Origin: Antedon mediterranea
Lineage: Eukaryota > Echinodermata > Crinoidea > Comatulida > Antedonidae
Assembly (NCBI RefSeq): GCF_964355755.1
Contig: NC_092678.1
Location: 19,006,922-19,070,921, forward strand
Length of the DNA: 64,000 nt
Direction of reading: 5' to 3'
Shown here: piece by piece, positions 31,988-63,795 of the stretch
How positions within the stretch are numbered: the stretch's first letter is position 1
Layout: each line of letters opens with the position of its first letter
The notes under the pieces: generated by a model
What the model saw: only the letters and a program-made list of their open reading frames with translations
Database searches by the model: none
Told to the model about the DNA's origin: nothing
Made by a program: the position numbers and the translations under genes

Positions 31988-34900
31988 TCAATAACCAGCA
32001 GCATGTTGTTCTTTGTGTACTACCTTCCAGTCAGTAACTGCAAAAAAAATGTAAAAATTATAATCGAGATAAAAGGAGCTTTCAATTTTAAACAAATGGG
32101 TCGGTAATTAAAAAAACAAATTTGTGTGTGCGAAAAGTAGACTTGCACAAAGCTCTAGCATTTTTTTGTATTTGGATTCCATCTCCAGAATAGGTATGAC
32201 ACGCCAAGTGTGCCAAATATTTTGTCTTTATAAATATTAAGCCTAATCTTTTTCAAACAAATATACACCATTTCATGCTGGATTGCTACATTTAATCTTT
32301 TACTCGGAGTAGAACATATCATATTTTTCTAAATGAAAACAGTGCAATTGTATTTTTAGTTGTTGCTAATTAACCAAAAACATCATATACAGTATAGTAC
32401 TGTATGTGTACGATCTGACTATATGTAATGTAATGACACTAAATTGACAGAAAAGTGTAGTGTGCCAGAAAGAAGACATCAGAATGGGTAGGGTGGGAGT
32501 TGTATATTGTGCCACCCAAACCTTCGTAATTTAATTTCTTAAAAATTATCATACCTTGACATTCTTTTTTGCAGTAAAAGCGTACTTTCTCCGACTTCTT
32601 CTCAACACATCTGTACATAAAATAAAACAAATGTATTGATGAAAAGAAGGAAAGACTCCAACCTTCTTGTTTGGGTTATTTTTTATAAGAATCAAATTAC
32701 TGTACTGCAAATATACCTTGTAACCCAAATGAACTTTTGAAATCTTTTCCAGTACAATTCCCTTCATTTTAACCAATCAATTGTGCAACCCACTAGGGGT
32801 AGATAATATTCTAATTTAGTTGAAAACCTTCCCAGTACAAGTCCCATCATGTTGATAGTATTAACCAATCAATCGTCCAACCCACCATCACCACACCACT
32901 AGGGGTAGATAATTTTCAAATTTAGTTGAAAACCTTCCCAGTACAAGTCCCATCATTTTGATACCCTATTAACCAATAAATCATCCAACCCACCATCATC
33001 ACACCACTAATGGTAGATAAATTTCAAATTTAGTTGAAAACCTTCCCAGTACAAGTTCCATCATATTGATACGGTATTAACCAATCAATTGCCGAACTCA
33101 CCATCACCACACCACTAGGGGTAGATAATTTTCAAATTTAGTTGGAAACCTTCCCAGTACAAGTCCCATCATTTTGATACCCTATTAACCAATAAATCAT
33201 CCAACCCACCATCATCACACCACTAATGGTAGATAAATTTCAAATTTAGTTGAAAACCTTCCCAGTACAAGTTCCATCATATTGATACGGTATTAACCAA
33301 TCAATTGCCGAACTCACCATCACCACACCACTAGGGGTAGATAATTTTCAAATTTAGTTGAAAACCTCTCCAGTACAAGTCCTATCATTTTGATACCCTA
33401 TTAATCAATCAATTATCTAACCCACCATCACCACACCATTAGAGGTAGATAATATTCAAATGTCGTTGAAAACCTTCCCAGAGCAATTCCGGAAAATTAT
33501 GTTACCCTATATAATTATATGCAGTAGGATAAATTTGTATTAAATCAAATGTACAAACTCTAGCGATCAATATAATATAGATGAATGTTCTTTCAATTGG
33601 AGGGCAGAAATTAAATTAAAACCAGAGAACATCATCATAATCCAAATTGTAATGACATTGCATTTCAAAAAGACCATGGGTCTTATTATATTGAAAATAT
33701 TCTTCTTTTTTTTCTGTTGGGTTATTAGAGAAAGAACTTCACTCGTCAATCACATAGAGAATCAAAAAATGAACTGAGCAAATCAGCTATAGCAGATCAT
33801 GCCGTCAAGTTAAATCACATAATAGACTGGACACAACCTAAAATCATTGACAGGGAACCAGATACAAACAACCGACGCATCAGAGAAGCCATCTGGATCC
33901 GCAGACGAGGAAACCAAATCATCAACAGAGACGAGGGCACCCACCAACTCAGTCACGTGTATGACCCTGTCATTAAACAGAATAGGCCCTCTAGAGGTCA
34001 GTCTGTTTGATGATAGATCGTCATTATTTCTCAAGAAGCTGTCCGATCAGGACAGTGAAACTGTCAAGGTTAGTTTTTACTAATTATTGGTTTGGAAAAA
34101 AGAATATTTTCAATATACTTATACCTACAAACCAGATGAACATTTTCAATCATGGGTCTAATTGTTATGTTTTTTTTTTTTTGCTGTTAGAAAATTGTCA
34201 ATTAACTGACCTTTGACACTGTTTGAACTGCTTACGAACAGTTTCGACATTTCCACAAAAAGAGCATGTTTTAAAATCGTAAGGTTTCTTGTGTTTCTTT
34301 GAATCACCATTGGTCATCTTTTCTACTTCCTGACCATTGACTTCCTTAATCTTATCTGCTTCGTTTTCCTTCCGCTTTTTGATCTCATCCTTCTTTTTCT
34401 TTTCTGCATCTTTTCTAAGAATCTCTTGGATCCTCTCTTCTTCTTCCTTCTCTTTCATCTTCTGCAATTCTCTTTCCTCCTCTAACTTTCTTTCTTTCTC
34501 TAACTCTTTTTCTTTCTCTAATTCTTTTTCCTTCTCTTTCCTCCTATCTGCATCTTTTCTAAAAATCTCTCTGACCTTCTCATCTTCTCTTTCCTGCTCT
34601 AACTTTTCAGCTTCTTTCTTTTTTTCTGCTTCCTTCCTTGTTTCTACTTCCTTTCTGGTGTCTGCATCTTTTCTTTTCTCTGATTCTTTTAACTTCTCAG
34701 CTTCCATTTCTTTCATCTCCTGCTTCCTGATCATCTGTAAAGCATATTCAATTTTGCCTTCCTCATATCGGCTCCTCTTTGGTGTTGAGTGAACCTCTGG
34801 GGTTGACCCATTTTGTACCTTTATATGCAGACGTTTCTTCAAATCATCTTCGATCTTTGCCATCACCTGCTCAATCAAGAGCATTTCTTTATTGGTCCAA

Positions 34901-37900
34901 TCAAACTTCTCTTCTGACCAATCACCAACGTCTTGATCTACAAAAAGAAAAATGGTCTTTTTTTATCATACTTATCATACTAGGGCAGGTCTGTACTGAG
35001 CATTTACTCAAGAGAGGCATTCATTTAAGGGGCGACTTGATTAAATATTCCTGAGATATGAAAAACTGCTATTCTACAGTACACAATATCAAAAAGTGAT
35101 AAAATACAGTAGGCCTATTCAAACTGATATAACAAAAATGTGTTTATTCAGAATCTAAATGTTTGGTTTTTGATTAATCTTTTTATTGTAGTATGTATTC
35201 ATACAGTATTTAGAAATAAAAATTGCATTAATTGTTTATAAATATTATGTCTCGTATTTAAAATACCTACCTCCTTTTTTCGACCTTCTTTTAACCTCTC
35301 TTCCACATTCACGATTCTTGTAACCCTCAAGTAGCTTGTCAAAGACCATATTCTCAAAATCTGGATGTTTTGTGTATTTCCTGCGGTCCTCACGTGTCAC
35401 AGGAACTCCTTTGATCCTTCCCTCGATTTGCATCCTCACTTCCGCCTCTTGAATGATTTGCCATTCAAGGGTAGCTTTGTATCTGTCTTTACCATCAAAG
35501 TATTTCATTATTTTTTGTATGTTGTCATATTTAACCTCGTCTGCTAAGAGAGGAACCATCTGTGCAAATGTGTCAAGAATGATCGATCTTCCTGGAGATG
35601 TGTGTCCATCATCTTCATTGTATTGTTCCCTCAAAGATTCTCGTAGCATTTTAGCCATGATAACTGCATGGTAGATGTCAAGCACTTGGTCCATTCCTGG
35701 AGGAAAAGCAATAAATGGTTGGTCGTCTTTGTATTCTGCAATCTTCTTTACCACAATGCCAATAAGTTGGTTGTCATCTTCTATCTGCTGCCTCTCCTCT
35801 TTTGTGAGAGCAGTTACATTGATATCATGATTACATGTGTCGTTCAAGACAGTGATCATATTTCGCATTGCCCGTACATCTCCCCCAACCACATCCCATA
35901 GAAGACTCTTGTACATCATAAATGGACTTTCATCTGCAGAAGGATTTTTCGCTGAATTGTATCGCCTTTCAACAACTGCTTTCTCTTCTTCCCATGTTTT
36001 TCGCATAACCTCTTGTTTCAATCTAATTGCTTTCATAAGCTCTTCCTTCTTCTGTCGAATTTTTTCATCGCGTAAAACTCTCTTCATATTTTTTGGCGCT
36101 TTCACACGTTGCTTCCGGCCTTTTGTTCGATCTGCCTTATGTAGCACCTTGCCATGTTTTCTATTTTTCACAAGCATTAACCCATCCAAACAGTCATCGG
36201 TCATAAAGATATCGCACTTCCAAGCATGGCAGGACAGCAGGTGACCGTTGGCCAACTCTATTGCATCAATGCCATGACCTTTAAGTGCTTCAATACTCCT
36301 TCTGTACTGTCGACACCTAAGCTTTTCTTCCTCAGGATCAATAATCTTGCGTAAAGCTGGAACATTCTTCAGTCGGGATTGATAACTCAGAACATGAAGA
36401 TGTCGACTTGCATACTCCAAATCCGAGTCATTTTGGTAGTCAACATCTTTCTTCTTTTTTAGTATCTTCCTTGACAACATCAAATGTGGATCTGTTTCAT
36501 CTTCATCATCAACCTTTGCCAGGAGTACTTGCGCAAAACTTCCGTCTTTGAAGATTGGAGGATTCCAAACCATTCCAGCAACTTCTTTCTTTGGCTTCTC
36601 TTTATCGATTGTAAGGACAACCTTTCTTTGTGTTCCTCCCTCACCAGATAGGTTGATTGTCACGTTGTGTACTTTCTTATCCCCAGCATTCTCACCCGAC
36701 TTATTTTTATTCTTTCTAGCTCGTGCATTCTGGTTGGTAATTGAATCAATTTCAACTTTTATTGGTTTTTTCGATTTTGACTTATTTTTTCCTTGATTCT
36801 TGTGAATACCATTCTCAGATGATTTGATTGTTGAATCTTTCGGGATTGCACCTGTTAATTTTGCTTTAAACAAATCACGCGCCATCTCATCGTTTAAATG
36901 CGTTTCTCCAGCCTCCATCTCAAAATCATCACTTTCGATTAGTTTACGTATTTCATCAGCATCCATAACTAATTCTATTGGTGCTCTAGGTTTCTTCTCC
37001 TCTGTTTCTTTATCCTCCTCTATGTCATCCTCTTTCTGCGATTCTGTTTCCGAAAGTTTAGATTTCGGTATTTTAAGCTCCTCCATCTTCTTTTCAAGAT
37101 TATTCTTCTCCGCTTCCTTTTTCAAAGCGAACTCAATAATTTTTATTTCCTCCTGTTTCTTAGCTTCTGCCTTTCTTTCCTGCTCTTTTTTGTGTTCTTC
37201 CAACTCCTTCTTATCCATGTATTCAGGAATATACAGATCTAAGTAGCGTGCAAGAATCTTTGGACCTTCTGGCGAAAGGAACATCATTGTGGACAGGCCA
37301 CCATTGTCCCACCACATATTACTGTCTGGATCTGGATGAACCCATGGAGGCTTAGTCTCTTTACCCATTAGCACAGAGTAGTCCAGCTCGTACGAATCTA
37401 AAACACGTTTAACCGGTAATTTCCAATAATTCCCTGTGTCTTCTTCTATAAACGTGGTTGCCTTGATCCATCTCTTCAACACCTTACACAGTGCTGCTGT
37501 ATATTTGACATATAAAGGATACTGGTACCACACCTGGAACAACACACATTACAGTTAATTACAGTCACTGGTATGGGACAAAAATAAATTGCAAACTAGA
37601 GTGGGTATTGACAAACAACATTTTTAATTTTCAATTCACCATATTATTATTATTTTTTTTCAATAATTTTTTTAATAGTTATTCACTTTTACCAAAAATT
37701 TGATTTAAAAAACCTTAAACTGTAATTTAAAGCTCTTTTTATAAGTGAGAACATAATTTTTTCCGGTTTTTAATATTCATTTTTCATGTTTTTGGGGAAC
37801 AATGCATCTTTAAGCATGACGTGTGATATATTTATCTAAAACAGATGAGAAATAAGTTTGCAGCATACAAAACTGTTATTTGAGTAAAGGAAGGATGGGA

Positions 37901-40900
37901 ACTTCTTATCACATTGAACATCTATAATGTATTTTTGTGGATTTTACTTTTATGTTCAAAAATATTATTTGGAGCCAGATGAATTTATTCAATATTATCT
38001 ATAATATATATCCATAAATTATTATTTTGTATACAGAGCTATTAAATATAAAAACCATTTGTATTGGCAAACCAGATACTGACCTTTAACCGTAAACCAT
38101 TTTTTCTTGGAGCTCCAAAAAACCTTCGGAACATTTTTTTAGTGGTTTCATTCAGGAAAGGGCATTTTTCTGCATAAAGAGTACAAGTCAGAAAGAAAAA
38201 CATTCATAAATTCAAACAATATAATTAGTACCGGTATATTTCAAACACACCCGATTACATTCTTGTAAATTTATTGGGTAAATTACGCATCATGTGTCCA
38301 TTTGGAATTATACATCCAACTCATAAACATTCTTTATTTGTATATTAAATGTTAAACAAAGGCAAAATACTGAAAAAAATTATAATGCTGTGGTATCAGT
38401 GGCTGGATCTCAATGGAGATACAAATAAAATAAGCACTGGAAAAATGAAAATGCTGTGGGTATCAGTGGCTGGATCTCAATGGAGATACAAATTAAATAA
38501 GCACTGGAAAAATGACAATGCTGTGGGTATCAGTGGCTGGATCTCAATGGAGATACAAATAAAATAAGCACTGGAAAAATGACAATGCTGTGGGTATCAG
38601 TGGCTGGATCTCAATGGAGATACAAATAAAATAAGCACTGGAAAAATGACAATGCTGTGGGTATCAGTGGCTGGATCTAAATGGAGATACAAATAAAATA
38701 TGCACTGGAAAAATGACAATGCTGTGGGTATCAGTGGCTGGATCTCAATGGAGAGAAACGTTTATTTACCTCTATCACGTACATCAACAAACGGTAGTTT
38801 GTCTCTTGATTTCATCAACACATAACCATCCTCAATAAGACGCATAACAAGTTCAACATCATTTGCTGTAACATGAAATAAAATTGTCAAACTAGACCAT
38901 AGTAATACATAAATAGTTAGCATTTGCAGAAAAGTAACAATTACCAATAAGGCTGCGGCAATCGAACATTCGATATGCTATTCACGCCCCCTATGTAGTG
39001 ACGCATTAATAAATGTTTAACTGGAAATTCTGATTCAGCCTTTTCTTGACCCACGGAAGCCAGAAGTGAAGCGCCTACCCAGATCAACAAGTCTGTAGTG
39101 TATTCTATGCGATCCTTGTAAAAATGCTAGACATTCATTCATATTTATTACAATATGATTTTTTTATATGCATGTTGCTTAATACAAAAATGTATGTCCT
39201 GAGTTTACTGTTGTGTTTTTTCATAATATTATATACTAAATAATATTTTGTAACACTTTGCTGTCTGTCACCTTCAACCCAATCTGTTAACCCTCTTAAT
39301 TCTAAAGGTCTGTCTACGCTATCAAACTTTTTGTGACCAAAAAAATATGATGTGCCTAAATATGGACACGATAATGTCATATCACTACCATATTTGGGAA
39401 CATCACACTTTTTTCGTCAAACTAGTTTGATAGTGTAGACAGAGCTTAACTTACACTTTGTAGTCTGTCTGTCCAGGTAGCCCCAACATTCCTTCAGTAG
39501 CATGTCCATCAAGGGTCCCTGTAATAAGCAATACAACTACTGTAATTGAAATATTATTATTTGTATCATCATGACTTCAGCTTCCATAGTTTATCCATAA
39601 CATTCTTTGTTCTTGTTGTGTTGGGCCTTCTGTCTTTGTTTTTGAAAGCTGGTGCACATTTCACAGGCATCTCTTCCATCCCATAGGCCTATTATAGTTA
39701 ACTTTTCAATTATCTATATAGGAGAAACACGCACTATAGTACACAATTACTCCTTCACAACAACAAGATCAGAACAACGGCAATAATCTACTTAGATGTT
39801 ATATAAAACAAATAATGAATATTTTTATTTTCGTGCGATGGTACAGATAATTTCATTCGGTGAAATATGAAATTATATTTTCACTCAGGCTTCGCCTCAT
39901 GGAAATAGAATTTCATGATTTGCCTCATGAAATTATTTGTACCATTCCACTCATAAATATTCATTACTTGTATATTATCCTATGTAAATTAGTAACTTAG
40001 AAGAGTAAGTTGGACAAAAGAAAATATACATAAATTCTATTGTTCCCAAATAAAAAAAAAAAAATTTTACCGAAGCTCGTAGTTTGTAAACCGTGCCATA
40101 GTCAACGAGGAATGCTTTATAGTTGAGATTGAACCGCTTCCAGAAAAGTAAAGTCTGCGAAAAGTAATAATAAAACCAGTTCAATAAAACAATAAAGATA
40201 CCAGACCATATCTAATATAACAATATAGAGTAGCTCAGTGGTTAAGATGCTTGGCTTTCACTCCTAGGGTTCTGGGTTCTAATCCCATCAGGTTCCAGGG
40301 TTTTTTTTTCAATACTAAAATGACTCCACTCCAAAAGACAATGTACGGTATGACTGTTTATAATAAGCATGTTGAGTTTATGTCTTTTTTAAAATTTATT
40401 TACCAATGAGAAATACATGATTTTAAAATGTAGATAGGTTTTTCATAAAATATAATTTGTTTTGGATCACACAAAATTCAATTTTTAAATAATTAATTGT
40501 TTACATGAATGTAAAGAAAAAGATATGTATTCGGATTTATTTATTAGTATTTTATTTGTAAAAATTGAAATAGAATTATTTATTTATCAAGCCTTTTGTA
40601 TTGTGTTGACGATTTTTTTTTAATGGATTCGTATATCGTCTGGTCATATTATAATATAAAATATGCCCTCGTGGATGGATGGTTCACACTTCAGCTCTTT
40701 TTTGGCTCTTTTACATTTTGATTGAGACGTTCCCCTACTCTTTCTAAATAGTGTAACAAGTTCTTTAACGTGCAATAACGAAAGCTTAGCATACTTGATC
40801 AAACCACATTTTGCGGAACTCATCTTTGTTTTTTGAGTAGAAGTTGTAATCTTCCACTGACATCTCATTGTCATAACTATCGAAATCCGGATGGTGGATG

Positions 40901-40947
40901 TCGACAAAACGTTGCTTAGAAGTGCTTGTCACTTCTTTAGCTGCCAT
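31988..40947 (-). CDS. Large Lys/Glu-rich MYND zinc-finger protein
   Basis: Coding exons in order: 40991-40795, 40154-40071, 39518-39455, 38865-38770, 38169-38084, 37533-35271, 34937-34211, 32610-32555, 32037-31988; every junction is in phase. From the ATG at 40947 it is 1,192 aa. A first exon MDIDK at about 41518 could add 20 residues, but its donor is weak. The N-terminal 300 residues look globular (KMWFDQTLLFWKRFNLNY, WYQYPLYVKYTAALCKVL) and match nothing I know. Long charged coiled-coil-like stretches follow. The C-terminus is a complete MYND finger split over three exons: CSFCGN, QCQRC, FYCKKEC, then WKVVHKEQH. MYND fingers bind proline-containing peptides in transcriptional or assembly factors, so a nuclear or scaffold role is possible but inferred. 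It shares a divergent promoter region with TMEM209. Confidence 0.82.
32760..33490. repeat. 108-bp satellite with 216-bp higher-order unit
   Basis: About 6.5 copies containing GAAAACCTTCCCAGTACAAG and CACCACACCACTAGGGGTAG. Two variant monomers alternate (CATTTTGATACCCTATTAAC against CATATTGATACGGTATTAAC). It lies in the intron between the two MYND-encoding exons 34937-34211 and 32610-32555. Confidence 0.85.
33741..34010 (+). mobile_element. Penelope-like element, GIY-YIG C-terminal fragment
   Basis: A 90-codon frame ending at a TGA encodes SAIADHAVKLNHIIDW, IIDREPDTNNRRIREAIWI and INRDEGTHQLSHVYD, the conserved C-terminal part of Penelope-type retroelement endonuclease domains. The reverse transcriptase is absent. 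It is antisense in a MYND-gene intron. Other open frames here (33847-34083, 33810-34034) are shadows. Confidence 0.75.
38387..38755. repeat. 67-bp tandem repeat
   Basis: Six copies, period 67, containing GCTGTGGGTATCAGTGGCTG. They lie in a MYND-gene intron next to the exon at 38770. The plus-strand frame 38349-38567 is a by-product. Confidence 0.9.
39306..39449. mobile_element. Palindromic MITE, complete copy
   Basis: Arms GGTCTGTCTACGCTATCAAA and TTTGATAGTGTAGACAGAGC. The centre has CCTAAATATGGACACGATAA and TATCACTACCATATTTGGGA. This is the fullest copy of a family present at least five times in the window. It abuts the donor of the MYND-gene exon at 39455. Confidence 0.7.
40225..40305 (+). 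mobile_element. tRNA-derived SINE head
   Basis: GTAGCTCAGTGGTTAAGATG (A box) and GGGTTCTAATCCCATC (B box), ending in a T run. The minus-strand copy at 45540-45705 is related. Confidence 0.55.
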
Positions 40948-41689
40948 CTTGAAAAATGATTCAGCAACTTTTCTTGCAATTTGTTTATTAACTGAAATTA
41001 AAAGAAAAGATTATTTAATTATATAAATTATTTTGCCAATAAATATTTAATAACAATAACATTATCAAATATTAATCTGACTGAACGTCATCATCACCCT
41101 GACCGTATATGACCAGGAGAGGCATTTTGGATTTTTATATTTATATGTGAAAGGTAATCCGGTTGTGCAAGTACGGTAAGTAGACCTAACCTAAGCCCAT
41201 TTCATAGCCAGGCCTATCTGTTGCATGGAAGGGGATTAACGTTTTGCCAACCCACCATGCAGCACGTCGACCCAGCAGGCAGTCCATCCACGAGTCTCTG
41301 TCTGTATTTATTGCATGGTATGCGCCTGGAATTCATTTTTAAAACAATAAAAATATCCAGAACCATTTTATACACAATAAAAATAATAATAAACCAGAAA
41401 ATTATGTAACCTACGTGTCCATTTTATTGTATTTCCTCCTTTCCTTTTGTTAGCTTCCTAGTTTTTCTTTTATTTTTTTGCGTAATACTGACCTTTGGAC
41501 AGTGACCTTTATCAATATCCATCTTTTTACATAAAACAAAGTATTTGCTCAAGTGTTTTCATATACTATTAAAAAGTAACAATAAAGTATTATCCCTATA
41601 CAAAGTATTAAAGGAAAAATAATAAATAAGTAAATTTACGATTTCAAATAATTTAATATAATATTTACAACAATTGTTGATAGCTTAAC

Positions 41690-42150
41690 GTTAACGTTGG
41701 CGGCGCGCGATGAATAAATAGGAAAAACATGCACGAATTTTTGCCTGTGTTTCGGATGTTTTATTTTTCTTGTGAATTTGTTGTTTTTATTATACTTTTT
41801 GAAACTGTTTTACTTCTTTGTGTCGACATTGATTATTAAAAATAAATTACAATTAATAACAAGTTAGTAATCTATTCCAATAATAATATTCTATTGCTAG
41901 TAGGCCTCTAGAGGCCAGCTAGGCTAGTAGGCTAGCCGCTAGCCTGGCCTGGTTGGTGTGGAGCGAGTAAAACACGCACGGTCGCGGCGGGAACGATGAG
42001 AGCAACACGGCCTAGAAGGTTAGGTTCAGTGTCTCACTGTCTTTAGTGCAGGCCGATCTAGCCTTGGCCAGTCAGTAGGCCTAGTTAGTAGTAGGTAGGC
42101 CTATACTAGGCTACTAGAGGCCCTAGCTAGCCTATTAGGCCTAGGGCCTA
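41690..42150. promoter_or_regulatory. Candidate divergent promoter, MYND gene / TMEM209
   Basis: A CpG-rich patch with GGCGGCGCGCGATG (41700) and CGGTCGCGGCGGGAACGATG (about 41980; GGCGGGAA is an E2F-type motif) sits between the 5' ends of the minus-strand MYND gene and plus-strand TMEM209. AGGCCTA/CTAG-rich sequence follows. Motifs are seen; promoter activity is inferred. Confidence 0.35.
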
Positions 42151-42165
42151 GGTAGATATACTATA

Positions 42166-42919
42166 CGCCGTGGTTAGGATTCCGGCACCGGAACTCAACT
42201 GCCCAGCGTTAGGGAATCCGACACGCTATTACGCATGCCCAGAGCGAGGTAATCGGCGACTCTATGCTTAACAACAGCGATGGATCATTTCATAGCTGCG
42301 CCACACGGCGAACTAGCCTAGATGCCTACTAAATATGGGATCCACTAATCTAGGCTAGGGCTACCAGTTAGACGTGACCAGTGGGCCTACAGTATTTATT
42401 TTGTAATTAAAAAGTGGTTGCTTCATTCATATATAAACTTCATATCATTATGAATTATATAATTACATGACTAGTTTTATGATTTTTCATAACGCATTAT
42501 ACTGTAGCCTACATAACAACATGCAATCACAAGTTGATTTGTTGACGGCAGCCACTGCGTGGATGTGAAAAAACTGTTCGGGAAGTCAGGGTCGCAACGC
42601 TAAAAACAGCATTACGATTCTTAGATAGATACTGATACTTATTAATATCATTATAATTATTTTAACGCGTGGCGTATTTTAATTATTAATTCATGTATGG
42701 CATAGGCCAAGTGTCATCCATCACTCTCTCGCTCGCGTAACGACTATCTAGGCTTCAGTAAATCCCTATAACACTCCGACTCTCCGTGGTGGTGTGGTGG
42801 TGTGGCACTATTAGTGCAAGCTATAATTCACTTCCCAGAGCTCTGGCCATGCGCAATAGGGTGTCAGATTCCATAACGGTGGGCAGTTGAGTTCCGGTGC
42901 CGGAATCCTAACCACGGCG
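42166..42919. mobile_element. 754-bp long-TIR element with 9-bp TSD
   Basis: The terminal inverted repeats are about 80 bp; the outer 40 are identical (starting CGCCGTGGTTAGGATTCCGG) and the inner 40 match at roughly 33 positions. TATACTATA flanks both ends (42157-42165, 42920-42928). Long TIRs with a 9-bp duplication are typical of Mutator-like elements. The interior has no transposase frame, so it is non-autonomous. It lies in the upstream region of TMEM209. Confidence 0.75.
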
Positions 42920-43109
42920 TATACTATATTGTATAGCTGGCTCAGTCTATCTGCTGGATGGATGGCTGCTGGCATGATCTGACTACGTATTAGGCCTGGC
43001 CCTAGACATACTTTTATAGCCTACTTCTATATAACTACTACTAGCTAGGCCTATATAGTATACTAGAGAGCAGGGTTTCTGCTAACTGTAGGCTAATTAC
43101 TTTTTCAGA

Positions 43110-62114
<19,005 letters not shown>

Positions 62115-62342
62115 TGTTGCAGCAACGAAACGAAAGTAATAACATTATGTAAACTTGAGTCATGCCCTGCATTATAAATCGCAGATTTAGAAAGACGATG
62201 GTTGAGACGTTACAAAGAGCCCTACATTCGGTGGATGATAAAGCATTAGTCTGCAGGTATCGATGATTCAGAGTCAACTGGGCTTTTATCAATGAAAGAA
62301 AACCCCTGTGAGACTAAAGGTTTTGGCCCAGGGCAGGCAGAA

Positions 62343-62348
62343 ATAAAA
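62343..62348 (+). terminator. Likely TMEM209 poly(A) signal
   Basis: AATAAA 229 bp after the TMEM209 stop (GCAGAAATAAAATGC). Position and motif only. Confidence 0.4.
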
Positions 62349-62640
62349 TGCAATATGCACCGAATTACAATATTACCTTTTAGGAAATGTTTCTTATAAT
62401 AAAATATCCTTTGTTTTCTATCCACGGTTGGATAACTTTTAAAAAAGCGTTGAGTAAAATTGTTTTGTTAAACAGTTATTGGCGTTGTACATTAATTTTA
62501 TGAATATTCTTTTTTGTATTTAAACGAAAACCTAATAAATTTTAAAAACTTTTGTGTTAAAGTATGACTTATTTTTGAACATTTATTAGAAAAAACAGTT
62601 TAGACACAACATTATATTGGTTTAAAATGCAGCTTATTAG

Positions 62641-63320
62641 ATGCTATATACTGTGTTACATGTTGTATGTTACATGCTACATGATTTATGTTACATTTTA
62701 CATACAGTACTATGGTTTACTTGCTGTATACTGCATTTTACATGCTACACATACTGCATGGTACATGCTACACATACTGCATGTTACATGCTAAACATAC
62801 TGCATGTTACATGCTACATACTGTGGGTTACATGCTACACATACTGCATGGTACATGCTACACAGGCTGCATGTTACATGCTACACATACTGCACGTTAA
62901 ATGCTACACATACTGCATGTTACATGCTACACATACTGCATGTTACATGCTACACATACTGCACGTTACATGCTACACATACTGCATGTTACATGCTACA
63001 CGCTACACATACTGCACGTTACATGCTACACATACTGCATGTTACATGCTACACATACTGCACATTACATGCTACACATACTGCACGTTACATGTTACAT
63101 TACGTTACTGCATGTTACACTTTTTGCTGTATACTGTGGTTACATGCTACATAGTGTATGTTAAATGCTACATACTGCATGTTACATGCTACATATTGCA
63201 GGTAAAATGCGAAATAATGTACTGTAGATTATATGCTACATACTATGGTTATATGCTAAATACTATACTATGTTACATGCTACAAAATATATATGTTACA
63301 TGCTACATACTGTATGTTGC
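62641..63320. repeat. 23-bp tandem repeat
   Basis: Unit CATACTGCATGTTACATGCT plus ACA, regular between 62750 and 63090 and degenerate on both sides. The 23-bp period keeps all three plus frames open and produces Cys/Tyr/His-rich false frames up to 230 codons. Confidence 0.93.
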
Positions 63321-63594
63321 ATGCTACATATAAAGTTACGAAAAGAAGGAAAGTATGTAAAAAGAATGGGATTTAAACCTCCAAAGAGTAAGACAACTGA
63401 AGATATATGTATTTACAGTGCACTAGTTGCATGATATGGGGCTACGTGCTATAAATGAATCATCACTATCAGCATCGGATGTTTGGTTAGTTTTCCTACT
63501 ATCACTGGCCGTCCTTAAAATAGGGGTAGTTACAAAGGTCTATTGAAGATGTAAACACACATTCGGATCTTCCGGGTGCATTTTATACAAACAG

Positions 63595-63795
63595 TTGTTT
63601 TATCATTTGGCAAACAAATTAGGTAATACTACTTCTATATTTGGTAATACAGTTTTAGAAGGCCCAATACTTCCATCCATATTTGGTAATACTGCTTCTA
63701 TATTTGATAAAGGCCTACTGTTCTCTTCAGTCGGTAGTGCTTCCTTATTTGGTAATTCGTCTTCTCTATTCTCTAAAGGTTATTTTTTTAATTAG
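63595..63795 (+). other. Short frame with FGN repeats, unassigned
   Basis: 66 codons with four F-G-N or I-F-G-N-T motifs (TTSIFGNTVLEG, PSIFGNTASIFDKG, SASLFGNSSSLF). At the DNA level it is a degenerate repeat of TATATTTGGTAATAC. It could be a coding exon of an FG-rich protein or a minisatellite; the remaining 200 bp to the window edge do not decide. Confidence 0.25.

Noticed and set aside
33847-34083. 78-codon plus frame rich in Ser/Thr
   Set aside because: Out of frame with the Penelope-type endonuclease fragment that explains the region.
34337-37246. Ser/Phe-rich plus-strand frames
   Set aside because: Complement shadows of the Lys/Glu-rich exons of the MYND gene.
62641-63333. Cys/Tyr/His-rich frames of up to 230 codons
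   Set aside because: Readings of a 23-bp tandem repeat in all three frames, with no start context or domain.
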